Shown here: positions 60,021 to 64,000 of the stretch, one piece after another | Layout: each line of letters opens with the position of its first letter | Position numbering within the stretch: the first letter of the stretch is position 1 | Source: Modicisalibacter muralis | GTDB lineage: Bacteria > Pseudomonadota > Gammaproteobacteria > Pseudomonadales > Halomonadaceae | Reading direction: 5' to 3' | NCBI RefSeq assembly: GCF_900102945.1 | Contig: NZ_FNGI01000010.1 | Coordinates: forward strand, 62,001 to 126,000 | DNA: 64,000 nucleotides | Translations under genes and position numbers: made by a program | Notes under the pieces: generated by a model | Database searches by the model: none | Seen by the model: only the letters and a program-made list of their open reading frames with translations | What the model was told of the DNA's origin: nothing

Positions 60021-60545
60021 TCAGCCGGAGATGCTATCGTCGGCGGCCGTGAAGCCCTGCAACGACACCGGGAGATCGAGGCGATTGCCGCGTGGCCCGA
60101 TGACGCTTACCGTCGCCGTGCTACCGTTGCGCATCCGCTGGCGCAGGGACTCGGAAATCGGCAAGTCGGCACGGCAACCTTGCTGCTGGCAGACCTGATA
60201 CGGGAAGTTGATCGGTTCGCCGTTGTCGACGACCAATTGCAGGCCCGGCGACAAGCGAACGCCCAGCGGCAGCAGGAAAATCATCGCGGCGGTGTCGATT
60301 TCCTGCGGGTAGGCCATGATCACGCGCATGATCGGCTGGCCGCTTTGCGGGTTATTGACCAACTGCGTCATCTCGCAGATGGCCGGTTGGGCGTTCGTCG
60401 GGCAGCGCACTTCCCAATCCTCGAATTGCTCCGAGCTGAACTCGGGGCCGCTGGCCGGCTGCTGCTGGGCGACTGCCATCGGCGCAAGCAGGCTTAAAAA
60501 CAGCAGCATCAACATCTTGGAGCGTAATGCGAAGCGATAGTGCAT
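60021..60545 (-). CDS. Invasion-associated locus B (IalB) family exported protein
   Basis: A 174-residue periplasmic protein. The signal peptide is 1-26 (SKMLMLLFLSLLAPMAVAQQ). The mature part has an IalB-type core: FEDWEVRCPTNAQPAICEMT, MRVIMAYPQEIDTAAMIFLL, FPYQVCQQQGCRADLPIS and ATVSVIGPRGNRLDLPVSL. Four cysteines can form two disulfides. IalB was named for Bartonella invasion, but the family is widespread and its function in free-living bacteria is unknown. ATG 60545 with AAGGA upstream is used, since upstream in-frame ATGs lack a ribosome site. Confidence 0.85.
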   Translation of the reverse strand: MHYRFALRSKMLMLLFLSLLAPMAVAQQQPASGPEFSSEQFEDWEVRCPTNAQPAICEMTQLVNNPQSGQPIMRVIMAYPQEIDTAAMIFLLPLGVRLSPGLQLVVDNGEPINFPYQVCQQQGCRADLPISESLRQRMRNGSTATVSVIGPRGNRLDLPVSLQGFTAADDSISG

Positions 60546-60642
60546 GGCGAGCCATCCTTGGTTGTTGTCTACATACATTTTACGTGACCTGAGGTGTTTC
60601 GTCATGATTGTCCGTGCGTTGTCTGGAATGAAAGGCTGGTAC

Positions 60643-60936
60643 TTAGGCGATTAGCCAACTCAACACTATTAGCCCAAGCAGTGTCCAGATCAAGCCACCA
60701 ACGATCGCATGATTAATAAAGGCGCGGATGCCCTTGTAAAGTAGCAGCAATCCGATGAGCAGTACGATCAGGCCGAATAGCGAAGGGCTCATGCCCAGCG
60801 AACCGGTCAGCCCTTCAATGAAATCATGCACGGCGCCGCCGAATCCAGCGAAGATGCTCGACAGCAGGTCGACGACGAAGCGAATCGCGTCGCCGAGGCT
60901 CTCGCCGAGCCAATTGAAGAAGCCGTTTTCAGCCAT
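60643..60936 (-). CDS. Small membrane protein, unknown
   Basis: A 97-residue protein with an amphipathic N-terminal half (LGESLGDAIRFVVDLLSSIF; GGAVHDFIEGLTGSLGM) and two C-terminal membrane helices (LFGLIVLLIGLLLLYKGIRA; AIVGGLIWTLLGLIVLSWLI). GGGA lies upstream of the ATG. I do not recognise a family. The IalB-like gene follows on the same strand 97 bases further on. Confidence 0.75.
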   Translation of the reverse strand: MAENGFFNWLGESLGDAIRFVVDLLSSIFAGFGGAVHDFIEGLTGSLGMSPSLFGLIVLLIGLLLLYKGIRAFINHAIVGGLIWTLLGLIVLSWLIA

Positions 60937-61355
60937 GTAGCCAGTCCCTAGCGGTGTGGTTTCGCGTTATCGGCTATGCGGCGCCCGCCGATGCGACGCC
61001 CCGCGTATGGTAGAGCATTTGCGGTGCCCACCGCGACATCCTGTCGTGGCCGAGCGTGGATGATCAAATCGCTTGACGTTTTCGCTGGGACCTTCTTTAC
61101 TGATTGAGTGCTGGCTGCATTAGCCAGTTTTCATGCAAGTCGTTCTGGAACCGAAAATGATGATGACCCCGGTGTGGACCGAGCCAGGCAACGTCTCCGT
61201 ACTCATGAATAATCATGACGTGCGAGTCTTCGCCTGTCCGCGTGTCGCCTACCGAGTCTGACTCACCGGCCGCGGATCTTACCGCGGCCACGATGATCCC
61301 GATGTCGATCCTCCCTCCCCGATAAGGTCCCGGCCTCCACCAAGGAGACCGTAAC
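60937..61355. other. 419-base region without a supported gene
   Basis: Between a minus-strand membrane protein gene and the DUF1127 gene. TTGACG (61073-61078) could be a -35 element, but its -10 at 17 bases (TTTACT) is weak. A perfect hairpin GGCCGCGG-N6-CCGCGGCC (61268-61289) lies 70 bases before the DUF1127 start and has no T run. A frame on the minus strand crosses this region but shows no protein-like features. Confidence 0.5.
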
Positions 61356-61628
61356 ATGCCGTTATCGACACTTTTTCGCCGCACGCTCGAAACATTGAGC
61401 GAGATGCGCCATCGCCAGCGTAACGTTAGCGCGCTGGCGCACCTGGATGCGCATCTGCTCAAGGATATTGGCCTGCATGTGGAGCAGGGCTTTGTCAGGC
61501 CGCTGTATCCCGAGGATGACACGGCGACAGCGTCGAAGCCGCAACCTGCTCATGACAGCCCACAAATGACCGAGAGCGTTGCCCATCCGGAGAAGCTCTG
61601 TCCAAGCTGTGGAGCGACATTGGCTTAG
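61356..61628 (+). CDS. DUF1127 protein with a C-terminal Cys-x2-Cys
   Basis: A 90-residue protein. The DUF1127 helix-turn core is RHRQRNVSALAHLDAHLLKD followed by IGL (about 18-40). The acidic, unstructured part after it ends in LCPSCGATLA, half of a zinc ribbon. Short DUF1127 proteins are RNA-associated in some alphaproteobacteria. AAGGAG precedes the ATG. A dimer could bind zinc through the CPSC tails; this is speculation. Confidence 0.85.
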   Translation: MPLSTLFRRTLETLSEMRHRQRNVSALAHLDAHLLKDIGLHVEQGFVRPLYPEDDTATASKPQPAHDSPQMTESVAHPEKLCPSCGATLA

Positions 61629-61771
61629 CGAGGCCACGGTCGCGGGAGGCGGCCGTGGCAACGTATCACCGTAGGCAGGGCCAGGGACGGCCCGATCTAT
61701 TTTCGTTGATCGCCGAGATGAACGAAGCTGGGTAAATACTTCCGCAAAGAATGCATTCACGAGGAGCGACC

Positions 61772-62470
61772 ATGAAGACGATTGGCGTGCTGGGTGGAAT
61801 GAGTTGGGAGTCGACGCAAGATTATTATCGACAGTTGAACGAGGGCGTAAATGCGCGGCTTGGCGGCTTCCACTCGGCGCCGATCTGCCTGCTGAGCGTC
61901 GATTTTGCCGAGATCGAGACACTGCAACGCGCGGGCGATTGGGATGAAGCAGGGCGCGTGCTGGCCAAGGCCGCGCGTCAGGTGCAGGCGGCTGGCGCGG
62001 ACTTTCTTCTGATTGCGACCAATACCATGCACCGGGTGGCAGCGGAGATCGAGGTGGCCATCGAGATCCCGCTTTTGCATATCGCCGATGCCACCGGCGC
62101 GCGTCTGGTGGCGGATGGCGTGTCGCGCGTGGGGCTGCTGGGCACGCGCTTCACCATGGAGCAGGCGTTCTACCGCGATCGGCTGCGTGACCGTTTCGGC
62201 ATCGAGGTCGTGACTCCCGACGCGCCGGATCGCGAGGTCGTGCATGACATCATCTTCAACGAGCTGGTGCATGGCGCGATCGAGGATGCCTCGCGCGAGC
62301 GCTTCCTGGGAATCATCGATGGGCTACGCGTGCAGGGCGCCGAAGGGGTGATTCTCGGCTGCACCGAAATCGCCATGCTGGTTCAGCAGGCGCATACCCG
62401 CGTGTCTCTGTACGACACCACCGAACTACACGTTCAAGCGGCGCTGGATTTCGCACAGGATAAAAGCTGA
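61772..62470 (+). CDS. Aspartate/glutamate racemase (YgeA-like)
   Basis: A 232-residue PLP-independent racemase, very similar in pattern to E. coli YgeA: MKTIGVLGGMSWESTQDYYR, LLSVDFAEIE, TNTMHRVAAEIEVA and VILGCTEIAMLV. As in YgeA the first active residue is Thr (in TNTMH) instead of Cys, with the Cys in GCTE intact. Such enzymes act on L-Asp or L-Glu or, in related forms, other amino acids. GAGGAG precedes ATG 61772. Convergent with the MFS gene, with a hairpin repeat between. Confidence 0.92.
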   Translation: MKTIGVLGGMSWESTQDYYRQLNEGVNARLGGFHSAPICLLSVDFAEIETLQRAGDWDEAGRVLAKAARQVQAAGADFLLIATNTMHRVAAEIEVAIEIPLLHIADATGARLVADGVSRVGLLGTRFTMEQAFYRDRLRDRFGIEVVTPDAPDREVVHDIIFNELVHGAIEDASRERFLGIIDGLRVQGAEGVILGCTEIAMLVQQAHTRVSLYDTTELHVQAALDFAQDKS

Positions 62471-62523
62471 TCCAGCCTCTTGGGCTTTGCTTGAAAAGTC
62501 GGCGAGCGAAGGTCAGACAAGGC

Positions 62524-62582
62524 AAAAATTAGCGAAAAAGCGGAGTTTACGAGATGTAAATGAGCACTTTGAGCTAATTTTT
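62524..62582. repeat. Nested inverted repeat between convergent genes
   Basis: Outer arms AAAAATTAGC and GCTAATTTTT (62524-62533, 62573-62582), inner arms TTTAC and GTAAA (62546-62550, 62556-62560). The A and T tracts at the outer ends would let it end transcription on both strands. It has the look of a dispersed intergenic element. Confidence 0.65.
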
Positions 62583-62611
62583 AACGCCGTATGATCGAGA
62601 GCAGTCAGTTT

Positions 62612-63781
62612 TCAGGCAAAGCCGATACGTTCGTGCTCCGGCAGTCCCACCGCCAGCGGCACACTGATGATGCCACCGACGAGCGCCACCCATAATGGAG
62701 CGGACGGCCCCCACACGGCGGCGACCGGGCCGAGCGCCATGATACCGAGCGCCGCCAGTGCGTTGGAAAGCCCCAGGGCGAGCCCCGAGCCCAGCGAGCG
62801 ATTCTCGGGCAGAATATCCTGGGCGATGAGGATGCCCAGCGGCAGCGTCGCGAATAGGCTGATACCGAGAATACCCAATACGATCCACAGCCAGACGCCG
62901 CTGGCGAACAGAAAGACCGTGAGCATCACGACCGACAGGCTCATGGCCGCGATCAGCAGCGGCCGCCGGCCCAGCCGATCGGATAATCGTCCACCGCCGA
63001 TATTGCCGATGACCCCGATCACCAGCAACACCGTGATGAAGCTGGCTCCGGTGGTCAGCGAGCCGCCAGCCTGAGTCCACATCAAGGGCACGAACGTCAC
63101 CACAGAAAGAATCATCAACGAGCGCAGCGTCGAGAACGCTACCAGCCGCGACAATGGCCCGGCGTGCTGGCGCCAGGCGATAGGCTCGGCATTTGCCGCG
63201 CGGGCGGGCAGCTTGGGCGCCCACTGCGTGAGAAACGGCAGTGTCAGCAGGGCGGGCACGGCGAGCACCCATAGATAACCCAGCCCCCACTGCACCACGA
63301 CCCAACTGGCGATGGCCGGCCACACGCCGCGCCCCACCTCGCCGCCGACCATGAATATCGACATGGCGGTGCCGGGCTTGTCACCGCCCAATCGTCGCAC
63401 GCCAGCGAGCGCCTGAGGGTGGAAGAACGAATTGGACACCCCGATCAGCATCAGCACGGGCACCAGCGACCAAAAGCTCGACGCAAACCCGATCAACGCA
63501 CCACCCAGCGATGAACCGAATAGTCCACAGGTGATCATCACGCGCCCGCCCACCCGGTCGGCGAGCAGGCCGACCAGCGGCTGCAAGGCCTGCCCCAATA
63601 GCAGCGCCGCCATGATCGTACCCGCCAACGCCACCGACAGGTTCAGCGAAACCAGAATCGCCGGCAGCACCCCTGGCAGGTAATTGGCGGCACCATCGTT
63701 AAGAAAGTGCGCCCAACTCATGCCCGTCAAGCGTCCGGGCTGGGATTGGGGCTGGGCGTTATCGACGGTGGTGGCTTCCAT
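62612..63781 (-). CDS. MFS transporter (fosmidomycin-resistance-type)
   Basis: A 389-residue, 12-helix major facilitator. The start SWAHFLNDGAANYLPGVLPA and the loop GLLADRVGGRVMI (MFS motif A) fit the Fsr-like branch, with GGRLSDRLGRRPLLIAAMSL as the second motif A at the domain centre. The substrate cannot be told; Fsr relatives export fosmidomycin and other compounds. No regulator gene is adjacent within the window. The sequence beyond 63781 shows no further gene. Confidence 0.88.
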   Translation of the reverse strand: MEATTVDNAQPQSQPGRLTGMSWAHFLNDGAANYLPGVLPAILVSLNLSVALAGTIMAALLLGQALQPLVGLLADRVGGRVMITCGLFGSSLGGALIGFASSFWSLVPVLMLIGVSNSFFHPQALAGVRRLGGDKPGTAMSIFMVGGEVGRGVWPAIASWVVVQWGLGYLWVLAVPALLTLPFLTQWAPKLPARAANAEPIAWRQHAGPLSRLVAFSTLRSLMILSVVTFVPLMWTQAGGSLTTGASFITVLLVIGVIGNIGGGRLSDRLGRRPLLIAAMSLSVVMLTVFLFASGVWLWIVLGILGISLFATLPLGILIAQDILPENRSLGSGLALGLSNALAALGIMALGPVAAVWGPSAPLWVALVGGIISVPLAVGLPEHERIGFA

Positions 63782-64000
63782 GCGTTGGGCTCAAGTGGTG
63801 GTTGCGAGGGGGACTAAAGCGAAATGCGACCAGGTAAGCTGATTGCACCTTGGTTACATAGCATGGACCGGCGGGGCAAGCCAAGCTTGGCTTACTATAA
63901 GATGGCTAAGGGAATCGTAGAGGAGCTTGGTCGCTTAGGAGCTATCTGAGCCCTTCCTGCGGCTATTTTCGACCATAGCCACACGCTCCCACGATCAAGC

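Noticed and set aside
61097-61522. A 141-codon minus-strand frame in the 419-base gap
   Set aside because: Overlaps the DUF1127 gene, Arg/Ser-rich composition typical of a shadow frame, no ribosome site.

Overview
The window is about 60% G+C, gene-dense chromosomal DNA from a gammaproteobacterium. The gene content and order (hflX-hflK-hflC-hisZ-purA, a sufBCDS-sufT operon, DUF3549, YqcC, YajQ, DUF1853, PepN, a glycerol ABC transporter and TRAP genes) suggest the halophilic Halomonadaceae (Halomonas or a close relative). This assignment is inferred from content, not from an rRNA marker. No phage, insertion sequence or CRISPR array was seen.

Layout. 1-4.5 kb: the 3' part of hflX, then hflK, hflC and hisZ. 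4.6-5.9 kb: purA. 6.1-12.1 kb: an Rrf2-family regulator and sufB-C-D-S-T. Its promoter overlaps an IscR/Rrf2-like palindrome, and a Fur-box-like sequence lies further upstream. 12.2-16 kb: a SanA/YdcF protein, an unknown helical protein, the ribosomal-modification ligase RimK with a RimB-like aspartic protease, and DUF3549. 16.3-18.8 kb: a polar amino acid (probably cystine-type) ABC transporter and YqcC. 18.9-20.1 kb: OmpW and a YbgE-like protein. 20.1-26 kb: a proline catabolism locus (AraC regulator, putA, a frameshifted mini-membrane-protein, putP), all on the minus strand. 26.2-28.8 kb: a Met/Asp-rich exported peptide, small proteins, tRNA-Gly(CCC) with a broken partial copy beside it, a candidate small RNA, a CBS protein and a Pmp3-type peptide.

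28.8-37 kb: a sigma-54 activator diverges from a glpSTPQUV-type glycerol ABC transporter operon. The intergenic region holds a near-perfect -24/-12 promoter and repeated TGTTC motifs. 37-41.5 kb: a two-component system diverges from a gene for a methionine-rich exported peptide, followed by a b-type cytochrome and a Tat-exported molybdopterin oxidoreductase. The layout resembles hypochlorite-scavenging MrpX/YedY systems. An 11-bp-phased array of ATCAC repeats lies in the divergent intergenic region. 41.5-55.2 kb: mostly housekeeping and conserved unknown genes (EamA transporter, DUF1853, nadK, a phosphoesterase, a GlpG-like rhomboid, YeaC, DUF2797, an RLAN/RimK-type ligase divergent from a GNAT enzyme, YajQ, a LigB-type protein, YbaN, pepN). 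55.2-60 kb: a LysR regulator, a DctPQM TRAP transporter and a VanX-type D,D-dipeptidase in one operon. 60-64 kb: an IalB-like protein, a small membrane protein, a DUF1127 protein, a YgeA-type Asp/Glu racemase, a nested hairpin repeat and an MFS transporter.

The observations most worth a second look are the Met-rich peptide/oxidoreductase/two-component locus with its operator array, the sigma-54-controlled glycerol transporter, the frameshifted mini-protein between putA and putP, the TRAP/D,D-dipeptidase operon, and the partial tRNA-Gly copy next to an orphan terminator.
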